NCBI RefSeq assembly: GCF_001571245.1
Contig: NZ_BCTK01000001.1
Span: 310,001-374,000 of the forward strand
Length of the DNA: 64,000 bases
Origin: Achromobacter piechaudii NBRC 102461
Lineage (GTDB): Bacteria; Pseudomonadota; Gammaproteobacteria; Burkholderiales; Burkholderiaceae_B
Direction: 5' to 3'
The stretch's first letter is position 1. Every line of letters starts with the position of its first letter. The position numbers were made by a program, and so were the translations under genes. This document shows, one piece after another, positions 8,577-17,293 of this stretch. The notes under the pieces are model-generated. The model ran no database searches and had not been told where the DNA came from. It saw only the letters and a program-made list of their open reading frames with translations.

Positions 8577-9320
8577 ATGGCCAACAAGAAACCTGGCTTC
8601 TTTTCCCACCAGACGCTTGAAAAGAACATCGGCTGGATGATCATCGCCAGCATCCTGGTGGTGTCCTTCGCGGGCCTGGTGCAGATCATCCCGCTGTTCT
8701 TCCAGCACAGCACGACGCAGCCGGCGGCCGGCGTCGAGCCCTACAGCGCGCTGCGCCTGATGGGCCGCGACGTGTACATCCGCGAGGGCTGCGTGGGCTG
8801 CCACTCGCAACAGGTGCGCGTGCTGGCCGCCGAGGTGCAGCGCTACGGTTCGTATTCGACCGCCGCGGAATCGGTGTTCGACCACCCCTTCCTGTGGGGG
8901 TCCAAGCGCACCGGTCCCGACCTGGCGCGCGTGGGCGAACGCTACTCCGATGACTGGCATCGCATCCACCTGCGCGATCCGCGCAAGGTGGTGCCGGAAT
9001 CGAACATGCCCGCCTATCCCTGGCTGCAAAAGACGGTGATCACCGGCCAGAACGTGGCCGATCGCATGCGCGCCCTGCGCAAGCTGGGCGTGCCCTACAC
9101 CGACGAGCAGATCGCGGCCGCGCCCAAGGCCATCGAAGGCAAGACCGAAGAGGACGCGCTGGTCGACTACCTGCAAAGCCTGGGCGTGGGCGTGCGCCGC
9201 GCCAAACAGGCCGAGCAGGCCGAGGCGGCCGAGCGTGCCAAGAAGGCCGCCGAAGCCGCGACGCAACCGAGCGCGCAGTCCGCCGTGCAACCCGCCGCGC
9301 AAGCGGCCACGGGAGGCTGA
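8577..9320 (+). CDS. ccoO: Cytochrome cbb3 oxidase subunit II (monoheme cytochrome c)
   Basis: 247 aa with an N-terminal membrane anchor ([19 protein letters not shown]) and one c-type heme site, [12 protein letters not shown] at about residues 72-76. It passes electrons from CcoP to CcoN on the periplasmic side. The start at 8577 follows GACGAGGA, 10 bases after ccoN. Beyond the normal CcoO end there is an Ala/Glu/Gln-rich tail of about 40 residues ([20 protein letters not shown] and on) that is not typical of the subunit and may form a charged helix. Confidence 0.96.
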   Translation: MANKKPGFFSHQTLEKNIGWMIIASILVVSFAGLVQIIPLFFQHSTTQPAAGVEPYSALRLMGRDVYIREGCVGCHSQQVRVLAAEVQRYGSYSTAAESVFDHPFLWGSKRTGPDLARVGERYSDDWHRIHLRDPRKVVPESNMPAYPWLQKTVITGQNVADRMRALRKLGVPYTDEQIAAAPKAIEGKTEEDALVDYLQSLGVGVRRAKQAEQAEAAERAKKAAEAATQPSAQSAVQPAAQAATGG

Positions 9321-9322
9321 TC

Positions 9323-9499
9323 ATGATGGGCTACCTGAGCGCGATCGTTACCGCCATTTCGATGGCGACCTTTTTCGGCATTGTCTGGTGGGCCTGCTCG
9401 CGCGGTCGCAAGGACGCCAACAGCGAATCGGCCATGTTGCCGTTCGCACTGCCTGACGAATTCGGTCAGGCACAACAAGATGGAGCGAATCGGTCATGA
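9323..9499 (+). CDS. ccoQ: CcoQ/FixQ small cbb3 subunit
   Basis: 58 aa with a single helix (SAIVTAISMATFFGIVWWACS) and a basic-then-acidic tail, the CcoQ pattern. It stabilises the cbb3 complex in related bacteria. It starts two bases after ccoO stops and its stop overlaps the ccoP start (ATGA), so translation is coupled. Confidence 0.92.
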   Translation: MMGYLSAIVTAISMATFFGIVWWACSRGRKDANSESAMLPFALPDEFGQAQQDGANRS

Positions 9500-10503
9500 G
9501 CGATTTCGTCAATGGCTTCTGGGGGATTTTCATTTCGATCGTCGCGGTGGGCGGCGTCATCTGGTGCGTGTGGCTGCTGTACACGCAGCGCCGCTGGCTG
9601 GGCGCCAAGCCGACATCCGGGCAGGTGGAAGACACCGGCCACGTCTGGGACGGAGACCTGACCGAACTGAACAATCCCGTTCCCACGTGGTGGACGTGGA
9701 TGTACCTGCTGGCGTGCCTGTTCGCGCTGGGCTATCTGTTCTTCATGCCGGGGCTGGGTGAGTACAAGGGCCAGCTGGGCTACAGCAGCACCGAGGAAGT
9801 GGCGCGTCAGCAGGCCAAGATGGCCGAGGCCGTGCGGCCCATCTACGCGCGCTTTGAAACGATGACGGTGCCGCAGATCTCGCAGGACCCGGGCGCCCGT
9901 GAAATCGGCCAGCGCCTGTTCCTGAACAACTGCGCGCAGTGTCACGGCTCGGACGCCAAGGGCGGCCCCAGCTTTCCCAACCTGACCGATGGCGATTGGC
10001 TGCACGGCGGTTCGCCGGAAACCATCATGAAGACCATCAAGGAAGGCCGCCATGGCGTGATGCCGCCGTGGAAAGCCGCCATCGACGCCAAGACCGCCGG
10101 CGACATCGCGCAATACGTGCGGTCCCTGTCGGGCCTGACGGCGGATCCAGTGCGCGTGTTTCGCGGCAAGCGTGAATTCGGCAACTTCTGCGTCGCCTGT
10201 CACGGTGTCGATGGCAAGGGCAACCAGCTGTTGGGCGCGCCCAACCTGACGGATGACGTGTGGCTGTATGGCTCGTCGGAAGCGACGATCGTCAAGACCA
10301 TTCTTGACGGCCGCGACAACCGCATGCCGGCGCATGAGCACATCCTGAACCCTGAGCAGATCAAGGTCCTGACGGCCTGGGTGTGGGGTTTGTCGAACAA
10401 GCCGGAAGGCAGCACGCCGGCCACGGTTGACGCCGCGGGGCGGTCAGCACCGCCACGGTCGGCGCCGCGCCAGCGGCCAAGTAACGCCGCCAGCGGCGCA
10501 TAG
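9496..10503 (+). CDS. ccoP: Cytochrome cbb3 oxidase subunit III (diheme cytochrome c)
   Basis: 335 aa. Two N-terminal helices (about 5-27 and 57-77) precede two cytochrome c domains with heme motifs CAQCH (about residue 145) and CVACH (about residue 230). It takes electrons from the cytochrome c pool. The last 25 or so residues are Ala/Pro/Arg-rich low complexity. It ends the ccoNOQP operon; ccoG follows after 56 bases. Confidence 0.96.
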   Translation: MSDFVNGFWGIFISIVAVGGVIWCVWLLYTQRRWLGAKPTSGQVEDTGHVWDGDLTELNNPVPTWWTWMYLLACLFALGYLFFMPGLGEYKGQLGYSSTEEVARQQAKMAEAVRPIYARFETMTVPQISQDPGAREIGQRLFLNNCAQCHGSDAKGGPSFPNLTDGDWLHGGSPETIMKTIKEGRHGVMPPWKAAIDAKTAGDIAQYVRSLSGLTADPVRVFRGKREFGNFCVACHGVDGKGNQLLGAPNLTDDVWLYGSSEATIVKTILDGRDNRMPAHEHILNPEQIKVLTAWVWGLSNKPEGSTPATVDAAGRSAPPRSAPRQRPSNAASGA

Positions 10504-10559
10504 GTGAAGGGACGCACGGCGGCCCTTCACATCATCGGACTTACAGCACGGAGCAGCAT

Positions 10560-12050
10560 ATGGAAGATGGGTCAACAGCAAGCGTCGGCGCACCGTCCGG
10601 CGACGACCCGCCGCCCTGGCGCCCGCACACGCGTCCTCCGCGTCCGGGGGCCGAAACCCTGGAGCAGACGCTGGCGGGTGTGCGCAGCAAGATCTATCCG
10701 CGATCCGTCAGCGGCGTCTTCGCCCGCTGGCGCATCGCGTTTGTCTTCATCACGCAGCTGATCTTCTACGGCTTGCCGTGGCTGCAATGGAATGGCCGCC
10801 AGGCCGTGTTGTTCGATCTGGGCGCCCGCAAGTTCTATCTGTTCGGCCTGGTGCTGTGGCCGCAGGACGTCGTGTATCTGGCCGTGCTGCTGGTCATCTC
10901 GGCCTTGGCGCTGTTTCTGTTCACCGCCGTGGCCGGCCGCTTGTTTTGCGGCTACGCCTGTCCGCAGACCGTCTACACCGAAATCTTCATGTGGATCGAG
11001 CGCAAGGTCGAAGGCGACCGGATCGCCCGCATCCGTCTGGATGAAGCGCCCTGGAGCCTGCACAAGGCGCGCCTGAAAATCACCAAGCATTTTCTGTGGA
11101 TCGCGCTGGCCTGGTGGACCGGCTCGACGTTCATCGGCTATTTCGCGCCGATCCGCGAATTGGGCCACGAACTGTTCACCTTGCAGCTGGGTCCGTGGCA
11201 ATGGTTCTGGATGCTGTTCTATGGCTTCGCCACCTGGGGCAACGCCGGCTTCATGCGTGAATCCGTCTGCAAGTACATGTGCCCCTACGCGCGTTTCCAG
11301 AGCGTCATGGTGGACCCGGACACCTTTGTCGTCACCTATGACAAGCGCCGGGGCGACCCGCGCGGCGGACGCTCGCGCAAGGTCGATCACAAGGCGGCGG
11401 GCATGGGCGATTGCGTCGATTGCAGCTTGTGCGTGCAGGTCTGTCCCACCGGCATCGACATCCGCGACGGCCTGCAATACATGTGCATCGGCTGCGGCGC
11501 CTGTATCGACGCGTGCGAGCAGGTCATGGACAAGATGCAGTACGAACCGGGCCTGATCCGCTACACCTCGGACCGCGCCGTGCAGGACGGCCTGAACGCC
11601 AAAAGCGCTCGCGAGCACCTGCTGCGCCCGCGCGTGCTGATCTACGGCACGTTGATCCTGATCCTGGCGGTGGCCTTCGTCGCCTCGCTGGCATTGCGCA
11701 ACCCCTTGCGCGTGGACGTCATCCGGGACCGGGGAGCGCTGGGCCGCGAAGTGGCGGGCGGTCAGATCGAGAACGTGTATCGCCTCCAGATCATCAACAC
11801 GTCGGACACCCCCATGAAGCTGCGCCTGTCGGCCGAGGGCATGCCGGGCCTGCAAGTGATGGCCGGCCGCCAGGGGTCGGACATGGTCGAGGTGGAAGCC
11901 GCCGCCAACAAGCTGGTGCCCATGGTGATCCGCGCGCCGGCCGGCGTGGAGCCGGGCGCCCATTCCATCACGCTACGCGCGCGCGGCCACGACGGCGAGA
12001 ACCGGTCCATCGAGACCGACGAAGCCGCCAGTTTCTACGTACCCGAATAA
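10560..12050 (+). CDS. ccoG: CcoG (FixG/RdxA) ferredoxin-like cbb3 assembly protein
   Basis: 496 aa membrane-bound polyferredoxin. N-terminal helices carry CGYACPQTVYTE and CKYMCPYARFQ cysteine motifs; two 4Fe-4S clusters follow (CVDCSLCVQVCP and CIGCGACIDAC); the C-terminus is an immunoglobulin-like periplasmic domain ending ASFYVPE. CcoG reduces Cu(II) for cbb3 maturation in species where it has been studied. Position immediately after ccoNOQP is the usual arrangement. Confidence 0.95.
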   Translation: MEDGSTASVGAPSGDDPPPWRPHTRPPRPGAETLEQTLAGVRSKIYPRSVSGVFARWRIAFVFITQLIFYGLPWLQWNGRQAVLFDLGARKFYLFGLVLWPQDVVYLAVLLVISALALFLFTAVAGRLFCGYACPQTVYTEIFMWIERKVEGDRIARIRLDEAPWSLHKARLKITKHFLWIALAWWTGSTFIGYFAPIRELGHELFTLQLGPWQWFWMLFYGFATWGNAGFMRESVCKYMCPYARFQSVMVDPDTFVVTYDKRRGDPRGGRSRKVDHKAAGMGDCVDCSLCVQVCPTGIDIRDGLQYMCIGCGACIDACEQVMDKMQYEPGLIRYTSDRAVQDGLNAKSAREHLLRPRVLIYGTLILILAVAFVASLALRNPLRVDVIRDRGALGREVAGGQIENVYRLQIINTSDTPMKLRLSAEGMPGLQVMAGRQGSDMVEVEAAANKLVPMVIRAPAGVEPGAHSITLRARGHDGENRSIETDEAASFYVPE

Positions 12051-12068
12051 GCCCGACGAGGACCTCTC

Positions 12069-12305
12069 ATGACTATTGCGCAAACCGCCCCGACGCCCAA
12101 GCCCTGGTATCGCGAGCCCTGGCCGTGGATCCTGATGGCCGGCCCCTTCGCCGCCATGGTCGGCTGCTTCATCACCATCTACTTCGCCTACAGCAACTTC
12201 ACCCACGAACCGATTCTGGACGGCGTGGTCAAGCGCGGCCTGGTGATCGAGCAGGCCGCATCCCGGGCAAGCGAGGGCGCACGCGCCGCGCCAGCCAACC
12301 CTTAA
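12069..12305 (+). CDS. Short FixH/CcoH-like protein
   Basis: 78 aa. PWYREPWPWILMAGP, one membrane helix, then a segment ending VVKRGLVIEQ match the N-terminal third of FixH, where a YYKRGL.I.Q-type motif follows the helix. The periplasmic domain of about 100 residues found in typical FixH is absent; the frame ends normally 15 bases before the next gene. FixH normally works with the CcoI ATPase, which is also truncated here. Confidence 0.78.
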   Translation: MTIAQTAPTPKPWYREPWPWILMAGPFAAMVGCFITIYFAYSNFTHEPILDGVVKRGLVIEQAASRASEGARAAPANP

Positions 12306-12320
12306 CCAGGGAGAGCAAAG

Positions 12321-12557
12321 ATGGGCCTGCGTTCATTGATGTGGATTTTGTGGCCGTCGTTTCTGGCGGCCGCTGTGGGCAGCGCGTTGATCTTCGCGCT
12401 GATCGACCCGCTGGATGTGGCGATCTTCGGGCATGTTCCCACCGGACGCGTGGGCTTTTACACGGTGTCGTTCTTCGTGTTGTGGGTGATGGCGGGGCTG
12501 TCCAGCACGCTGACGGCTTACCTGATGCCCAAGGCCGACGAAGATGAAGACCTTTGA
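12321..12557 (+). CDS. Small two-helix membrane protein of the cbb3 locus
   Basis: 78 aa with two predicted helices (about 5-29 and 48-70) separated by a polar loop with FGHVPTGRVG, and an acidic end (ADEDEDL). A GGGAGA ribosome-binding site precedes it and it closely follows fixH, so it probably belongs to the cbb3 maturation operon. I do not recognise a named family. Confidence 0.75.
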   Translation: MGLRSLMWILWPSFLAAAVGSALIFALIDPLDVAIFGHVPTGRVGFYTVSFFVLWVMAGLSSTLTAYLMPKADEDEDL

Positions 12558-12563
12558 CGTGCA

Positions 12564-12597
12564 GCCCATCCGCGCGGCGCAATGCCGTCGGATGGGC
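12564..12597. terminator. Hairpin between convergent cbb3 operon and yjdM
   Basis: GCCCATCCG and CGGATGGGC pair perfectly (9 bp), and the loop holds a further CGGC/GCCG stem. It lies exactly between two convergent genes. No T-run follows on either strand, so it is a hairpin of probable but unproven terminator function. Confidence 0.55.
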
Positions 12598-12611
12598 AAA
12601 GCGCTGGCGCG

Positions 12612-12956
12612 CTAGACCTTCTTCACGAATTCCGATTTCAGGCTCATCTGCCCGAAGCCGTCGATCTTGCAGTCGATGTCGTGGTCGCTATCGACCAGGC
12701 GGATGCCCTTGACCTTCGTTCCCATCTTGACCACGCCGCCCGAGCCCTTGAGCTTCAGGTCCTTGATGACGGTGATGGTGTCGCCGTCCGCCAGCACGTT
12801 GCCAGCCGAATCGCGGTAGACGCGGGCCTCGTCGGCAGCCGGGGCGGCGGTGTCATTTGCAGACCATTCGTGCGCGCACTCCGGGCAGATATACATGCCG
12901 CCGTCTTCGTAGGTGTATTCGGATTGGCATTGGGGACAGGCGGGCAGGGCACTCAC
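12612..12956 (-). CDS. yjdM: YjdM (PhnA-like) zinc-ribbon protein
   Basis: 114 aa from a GTG start at 12956; this start gives the standard family length and places the ribbon CPQC-x12-CPEC right at the N-terminus. The remainder is the PhnA/YjdM C-terminal fold ([34 protein letters not shown]). Despite the historical PhnA name, a phosphonate-related role is not established. Confidence 0.9.
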   Translation of the reverse strand: MSALPACPQCQSEYTYEDGGMYICPECAHEWSANDTAAPAADEARVYRDSAGNVLADGDTITVIKDLKLKGSGGVVKMGTKVKGIRLVDSDHDIDCKIDGFGQMSLKSEFVKKV

Positions 12957-13042
12957 GGGATCGACCTCGGATAAAACGCGCGGGTAGCGCAATCGGCGAT
13001 TGTACTTCCTGTAAAGCGGAAATTTCGCCTAACGCGGTCGCA

Positions 13043-13972
13043 TCATCGTTTATTTTCGTGCAGCAGGTCGACAAAATGCTGTCCGGCTGCGCTCAAGGGG
13101 CGGTCGCGTGGCACGATGCTGCCGAACGCCGTCAGCGACTGGCGGATCTGGTAGGGCAGGATGGCCAGCAGGCCATGCGCCGCGTAGCGGCTCGCCACCG
13201 ATTCCGGAATCACCCCCAGCATCTGCGACTTCATCGCCAGGTTGGTCGTCGTCAGGATGGAAGCGGATTCGATCAGCCCCGGGGGCGTCGCCACGTTATG
13301 CGAGTGGAATTCCTGCTCGATGACTTCGCGCATCGGGCTGCCATGCGGTTGCAGTATCCACGGATAGGCCAGCATGGCCTCGAAGCTCAGGCGCTTGTGC
13401 GCGGCCAGCGGGTGGTCCAAGGCCGCGATCACGGATAGCGCCTCGTCGCCAATGGGGCGGAACACGTAGTTGCGGTCCGACAGGGTCTGCATGCGGCCGA
13501 TCACCACGTCCAGCCGGCCTTCGTTCAGTTGCGTGATCAGCAGGTCGCTGGTGCCGGTCGATATTTCTACGGCCAACAGCGGATAGGTCTGCTTCAGGCG
13601 CAGCAAGGCGTCGGTCAGGTGACCGGGCGAGGCCGCCATGATGCTGCCGATGAACAGCTTGCCCGCGCTGCCCAGCCGCAGTTCGTCCAGTTCGCGCGCC
13701 AGCGACGACATCGTGCCGCGCATGCCGCGAAAGTACCCCATCACGCACACGCCGGCCGGCGTCAGCGCCAACCCGCGGCCCACGCGTTCAAACAGTGGTT
13801 GCCCCAGCGCCAGCTCCAGTTCGTGCAGCATCTTGCTGGCAGCCGACTGCGTCATGTTCAGCTGCGTGGCGGCCGCCCGCAGCGTGCCGCGTTCGTCGAT
13901 CGCCAGCAGCAACACGATCTGCCGCATGCGCAGCCGCGAGAGCAGGGCGGGGACGTTCAGATTGCGTTCCAT
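13043..13972 (-). CDS. LysR-family regulator of the sugar-acid operon
   Basis: 309 aa. HTH with LNMTQSAASKMLHELE and LFERVGRG, then the effector domain (LEVSTGT-like TGTSDLLITQLNEGRLD). The NMTQSAASK recognition helix is like that of GbpR/galactose-binding regulators for sugar-related operons. It is divergent from the Bug receptor at 14094 and shares a spacer containing a strong palindrome. Confidence 0.92.
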   Translation of the reverse strand: MERNLNVPALLSRLRMRQIVLLLAIDERGTLRAAATQLNMTQSAASKMLHELELALGQPLFERVGRGLALTPAGVCVMGYFRGMRGTMSSLARELDELRLGSAGKLFIGSIMAASPGHLTDALLRLKQTYPLLAVEISTGTSDLLITQLNEGRLDVVIGRMQTLSDRNYVFRPIGDEALSVIAALDHPLAAHKRLSFEAMLAYPWILQPHGSPMREVIEQEFHSHNVATPPGLIESASILTTTNLAMKSQMLGVIPESVASRYAAHGLLAILPYQIRQSLTAFGSIVPRDRPLSAAGQHFVDLLHENKR

Positions 13973-14007
13973 GATTGATCGCCTGTGGTGAACGGTTGGT
14001 GCAAAAG

Positions 14008-14036
14008 TTTCATTTTACGGAAACAACGGTTGTTTC
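14008..14036. promoter_or_regulatory. Overlapping dyads, probable LysR operator
   Basis: GAAACAAC-G-GTTGTTTC (14020-14036) is a perfect 17-bp palindrome. Its left arm also pairs with GTTTC at 14008-14012. The site lies in the AT-rich divergent spacer 58 bases before the receptor gene. Two overlapping half-site arrangements are what a sliding LysR tetramer would use; assignment is by position. Confidence 0.55.
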
Positions 14037-14093
14037 TAAGATGGCTGCACAACAAATCGCCGCTGACGGCAAAGAAGCATCAAGGAGACAACC

Positions 14094-15068
14094 ATGAAGA
14101 TCCGCGTATTGGCCGCGATGGCGGCGGGCGCCCTTTGCCTGTCGGCCCTGGCCCCCGCCCAGGCGCAACGCGCCGACTGGCCTACCAAGCCGCTTCGCCT
14201 CTTGGTAGGCTCGGCGCCCGGAGGCGGCACGGACGCCATGGCGCGCGCCGTGGCCGACCGGCTGGGTCCCATGCTGGGCCAGACCGTTGTGGTGGAGAAC
14301 AAGCCGGGCGCGTCCAACACGCTTGCTGCCGACCTGGCCGCCAAGTCGGCCGACAGCCACACCATGGTCATGGGCGTATCGACCGCCCACGCCATTGCCC
14401 CGCACCTGCTCAAGCTGGCCTACGACAACGACCGCGACCTGACGCCCGTGGTGTTCGTGGGCGCGGTGCCCAATATCCTGGTGGTCAACAATCAGGTGCC
14501 GGCCAAGTCCGTCGCCGAGCTGCTTGCCTTGCTGCGTGCGCGCCCCGGTGAATTCAACTTCGCCAGCAGCGGTTCGGGCAGCACGCAGCACATCGCAGCC
14601 GAGCTGTTCAAGGACGCGACCGGTGTGCAGATGACGCACATCCCGTATCGCGGCAGCGGTCCCGCGATGGTGGACCTGATGGGCGGGCAGGTGCAGATCG
14701 CCTTCGAGACCGCGTCGTCGGTCATCCCCCACATCAAGAGCGGCAAGGTGCGCGCGCTGGCCGTGTTGAGCGCGCGCCGCAACCCGCAACTGCCCGACGT
14801 GCCGACCATGGCCGAAGCCGGCGTGCCCGGCGTCGAAATGAGCGCGTGGTACGGCATCTACATGCCGAGCGCCACGCCGGCCGCCGTCCAGACGCGCATC
14901 CATGACGACGTCAACCGCATTCTTGCCATGCCCGAAACGCAGGCGCGACTGCTGGCGATCGGCGCGGACATCACCCCCATGAGCCAGGCGCAGTTCGCGC
15001 AGTTTCACCAAGCGGAAAACCAGCGCTACGCCGGCATCATCAAGAAGAACCACATCTCTGTGGAATGA
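14094..15068 (+). CDS. Bug-family periplasmic receptor
   Basis: 324 aa with a signal peptide (cleavage near AQAQ, about residue 25) and Bug hallmarks LLVGSAPGGGTD, VVENKPGAS, HIPYRGSGPAMVDLMGG and DVPTMAEAG. It leads an operon with PdxA-like, enolase-family and DapA-like enzymes, so the ligand is likely a sugar acid rather than a tricarboxylate. No membrane permease is encoded nearby. Confidence 0.93.
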   Translation: MKIRVLAAMAAGALCLSALAPAQAQRADWPTKPLRLLVGSAPGGGTDAMARAVADRLGPMLGQTVVVENKPGASNTLAADLAAKSADSHTMVMGVSTAHAIAPHLLKLAYDNDRDLTPVVFVGAVPNILVVNNQVPAKSVAELLALLRARPGEFNFASSGSGSTQHIAAELFKDATGVQMTHIPYRGSGPAMVDLMGGQVQIAFETASSVIPHIKSGKVRALAVLSARRNPQLPDVPTMAEAGVPGVEMSAWYGIYMPSATPAAVQTRIHDDVNRILAMPETQARLLAIGADITPMSQAQFAQFHQAENQRYAGIIKKNHISVE

Positions 15069-15075
15069 GGCCTGT

Positions 15076-16101
15076 ATGAACATGCAGCAAAAACCCGTGG
15101 TGGCGTTGACGCTGGGCGATCCGGCCGGCATCGGCGCCGAATTGATCGCGCGCCTGCTGGCCCGCCCGCAAGCCTGTGAACACGCCAACATCGTGCTGGT
15201 GGGCGATGCCTGGCTGTGGAGCGAAGGCCAGCGCGTGGCCGGCGTGTCGGTGCCGACGCAGTCGGTCGACAGCCTGGCGGCCGTGCGGTGCCGCGCCGAT
15301 ACCCGCCTGCCGGCATGGCTGGCCATGAACACCGTACGCCCCGAGCAGGTGACGGTGGGCCAGGCCGGCGCGGCAGGCGGGGCGTCGGTATTGCGGGTGC
15401 TGAACGCCTGCATGGATTCGGCGCGCGACGGCGAGATCGACGCCATCTGCTTTGCGCCCTTGAACAAGTTCGCCATGAAGCAGGGCGGCTTGCGGCACGA
15501 CGACGAGCTGCATCACTTTGCGCAGTACCTGGGCGTGACGGGTTACTTCTGCGAATTCAATACCTTGGGCGAGCTGTGGACCTCGCGCGTGTCCTCGCAC
15601 ATTCCGCTTAAAAGTGCGGCCGCCGCGCTGAGCGTGGACGGCATCAAGGCAGCCACGCGCTTGATCTATCGGTCCTTGCAGGCCAACGGCATCGCCGAGC
15701 CGCGCGTGGCGGTGGCGGCGTTCAATCCGCATGGCGGCGACGGCGGCACCTGCGGGCGCGAGGAAATCGACATCATCGCGCCGGCCGTGCAGCAGCTGAA
15801 CGAGGAAGGGCTGGCGGTGCAGGGGCCGTTCCCCGCCGACACGATCTTCCTGAAGGCGCAGGCCGGCCAGTTCCAGGCCATCGTCACCATGTATCACGAT
15901 CAGGGCCAGATCGCGATCAAGCTGCTGGGCTTCTCGCGCGGCGTCACGGTGCAGGGCGGACTGCCCATACCCATCACCACGCCCGCGCACGGCACCGCCT
16001 ACGACATCGCCGGCCAGGGACGCGCCAATGTGGACGCCACCTGGCAAGCCTTCCTGATCGCCTGCCGCATGGGCGCATCGCACCGAGCTACTTTTGTTTG
16101 A
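15076..16101 (+). CDS. PdxA-family dehydrogenase (PdxA2 type)
   Basis: 341 aa, full-length PdxA fold. [16 protein letters not shown], the metal-binding RHDDELHHF, the FNPHGGDGG turn and [16 protein letters not shown] with [15 protein letters not shown] are clear. PdxA itself oxidises 4-phosphohydroxy-threonine in vitamin B6 synthesis; PdxA2 paralogs in catabolic operons act on related phosphorylated four-carbon acids. Operon context argues for the catabolic paralog. The DUF1537 kinase that usually accompanies PdxA2 is missing here. Confidence 0.88.
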   Translation: MNMQQKPVVALTLGDPAGIGAELIARLLARPQACEHANIVLVGDAWLWSEGQRVAGVSVPTQSVDSLAAVRCRADTRLPAWLAMNTVRPEQVTVGQAGAAGGASVLRVLNACMDSARDGEIDAICFAPLNKFAMKQGGLRHDDELHHFAQYLGVTGYFCEFNTLGELWTSRVSSHIPLKSAAAALSVDGIKAATRLIYRSLQANGIAEPRVAVAAFNPHGGDGGTCGREEIDIIAPAVQQLNEEGLAVQGPFPADTIFLKAQAGQFQAIVTMYHDQGQIAIKLLGFSRGVTVQGGLPIPITTPAHGTAYDIAGQGRANVDATWQAFLIACRMGASHRATFV

Positions 16102-16114
16102 ACAGGACAGCACC

Positions 16115-17287
16115 ATGAAAATCAAATCCGTCCGCGCCCGCGTCTTCGAATGGACCGGCAAGACCGTGCCGCCGCAAGGCAACTTCTGCTCCAACGCCAT
16201 GGACCTCGTGCCATCGCGCGAAGAAACCATGAGCACGTTCCGCTTTCACGGCTGGACGGTGGTGGAAGTGGAAACGGACGACGGCATCGTGGGCTTGGGT
16301 AACGTGGCGCTTGCGCCGCGCGTGGCCAAGGCCATCATCGACCAGTACCTGACGCCGCTGGTGGTCGGACAGGACCCGTGGGACTACGAATTCCTGTGGC
16401 AGCGCATGTACCGCGCCACGCATGCCTGGGGCCGCAAGGGCGTGACCATGGCGGCGATTTCCGGCGTGGACCTGGCCATCTGGGACATCCTGGGCAAGTC
16501 GGTGGGCAAGCCCGTCTTCAAGCTGCTGGGCGGGCGCACCAAGGAGAAGATTCCGGTCTATTACTCCAAGCTGTACCGCACCGACCTGAAAGCCATGCAG
16601 GAAGAAGCGCAGACCTATCTGGACCAGGGCTTCACCGCGTTCAAGATGCGCTTTGGCTACGGCCCGGCGCACTTGCAGAAGGGCGTGGTGGAGAATCTGA
16701 AGTCAGTCGAAGCCGTGCGCGAAGTCATCGGCTACGACACCGACCTGATGCTGGAATGCTATATGGGCTGGAACCTGGAATACGCCAAGCGCATGCTGCC
16801 CAAGCTTGAGAAGTTTGAACCGCGCTGGCTGGAAGAGCCCGTCATCGCCGACGATATCGACGGCTATGCCGAGCTGAACCAGCGTGGCTCGGTACCGATC
16901 TCGGGCGGCGAACACGAATTTTCGCTGTATGGATTCAAGCAGCTGCTGGACAGAAAGGCTGTGTCGGTGGTGCAGTACGACACCAACCGAGTGGGCGGCA
17001 TTACGGCGGCGCACAAGATCAATGCGCTGTGCGAAGCCTACAGCGTGCCGGTCATTCCGCATGCCGGGCAGATGCACAACTACCATCTGACGATGAGCAC
17101 GCTGGCCTCGCCCATGAGCGAATACTTCCCGATGTTCGATGTGGAAGTGGGCAACGAACTTTTCTACTACATCTTCGAAGGCGAGCCCGTCGCCAAGGAA
17201 GGCTTCATCGATCTGGACGACAACAAGCCCGGCCTGGGACTGACCCTGAAGACCGAATACCTCAACGATTTCAACATCATCGAGTAG
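16115..17287 (+). CDS. Enolase-superfamily acid-sugar dehydratase (L-rhamnonate-dehydratase-like)
   Basis: 390 aa mandelate racemase/muconate lactonizing enzyme fold: capping domain 1-130, barrel after. The KMRFGYGP motif (about 177), metal ligands in [13 protein letters not shown] and GGEHEF, and the base in [11 protein letters not shown] are visible; the GEHE and ECY-type pattern is nearest the rhamnonate dehydratase subgroup. It should remove water from an aldonic or aldaric acid to give a 2-keto-3-deoxy acid. I start at ATG 16115 (AGGAC upstream), not the TTG 7 codons earlier overlapping pdxA. Confidence 0.88.
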   Translation: MKIKSVRARVFEWTGKTVPPQGNFCSNAMDLVPSREETMSTFRFHGWTVVEVETDDGIVGLGNVALAPRVAKAIIDQYLTPLVVGQDPWDYEFLWQRMYRATHAWGRKGVTMAAISGVDLAIWDILGKSVGKPVFKLLGGRTKEKIPVYYSKLYRTDLKAMQEEAQTYLDQGFTAFKMRFGYGPAHLQKGVVENLKSVEAVREVIGYDTDLMLECYMGWNLEYAKRMLPKLEKFEPRWLEEPVIADDIDGYAELNQRGSVPISGGEHEFSLYGFKQLLDRKAVSVVQYDTNRVGGITAAHKINALCEAYSVPVIPHAGQMHNYHLTMSTLASPMSEYFPMFDVEVGNELFYYIFEGEPVAKEGFIDLDDNKPGLGLTLKTEYLNDFNIIE

Positions 17288-17293
17288 CCCGCC

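Noticed and set aside
7037-8713. A 558-codon open frame antisense to ccoN, and similar long antisense frames such as 14010-15476 and 16703-18259
   Set aside because: They lie opposite well-recognised genes, are rich in His/Arg/Gln without domains, and are expected from GC-rich third codon positions on the sense strand.
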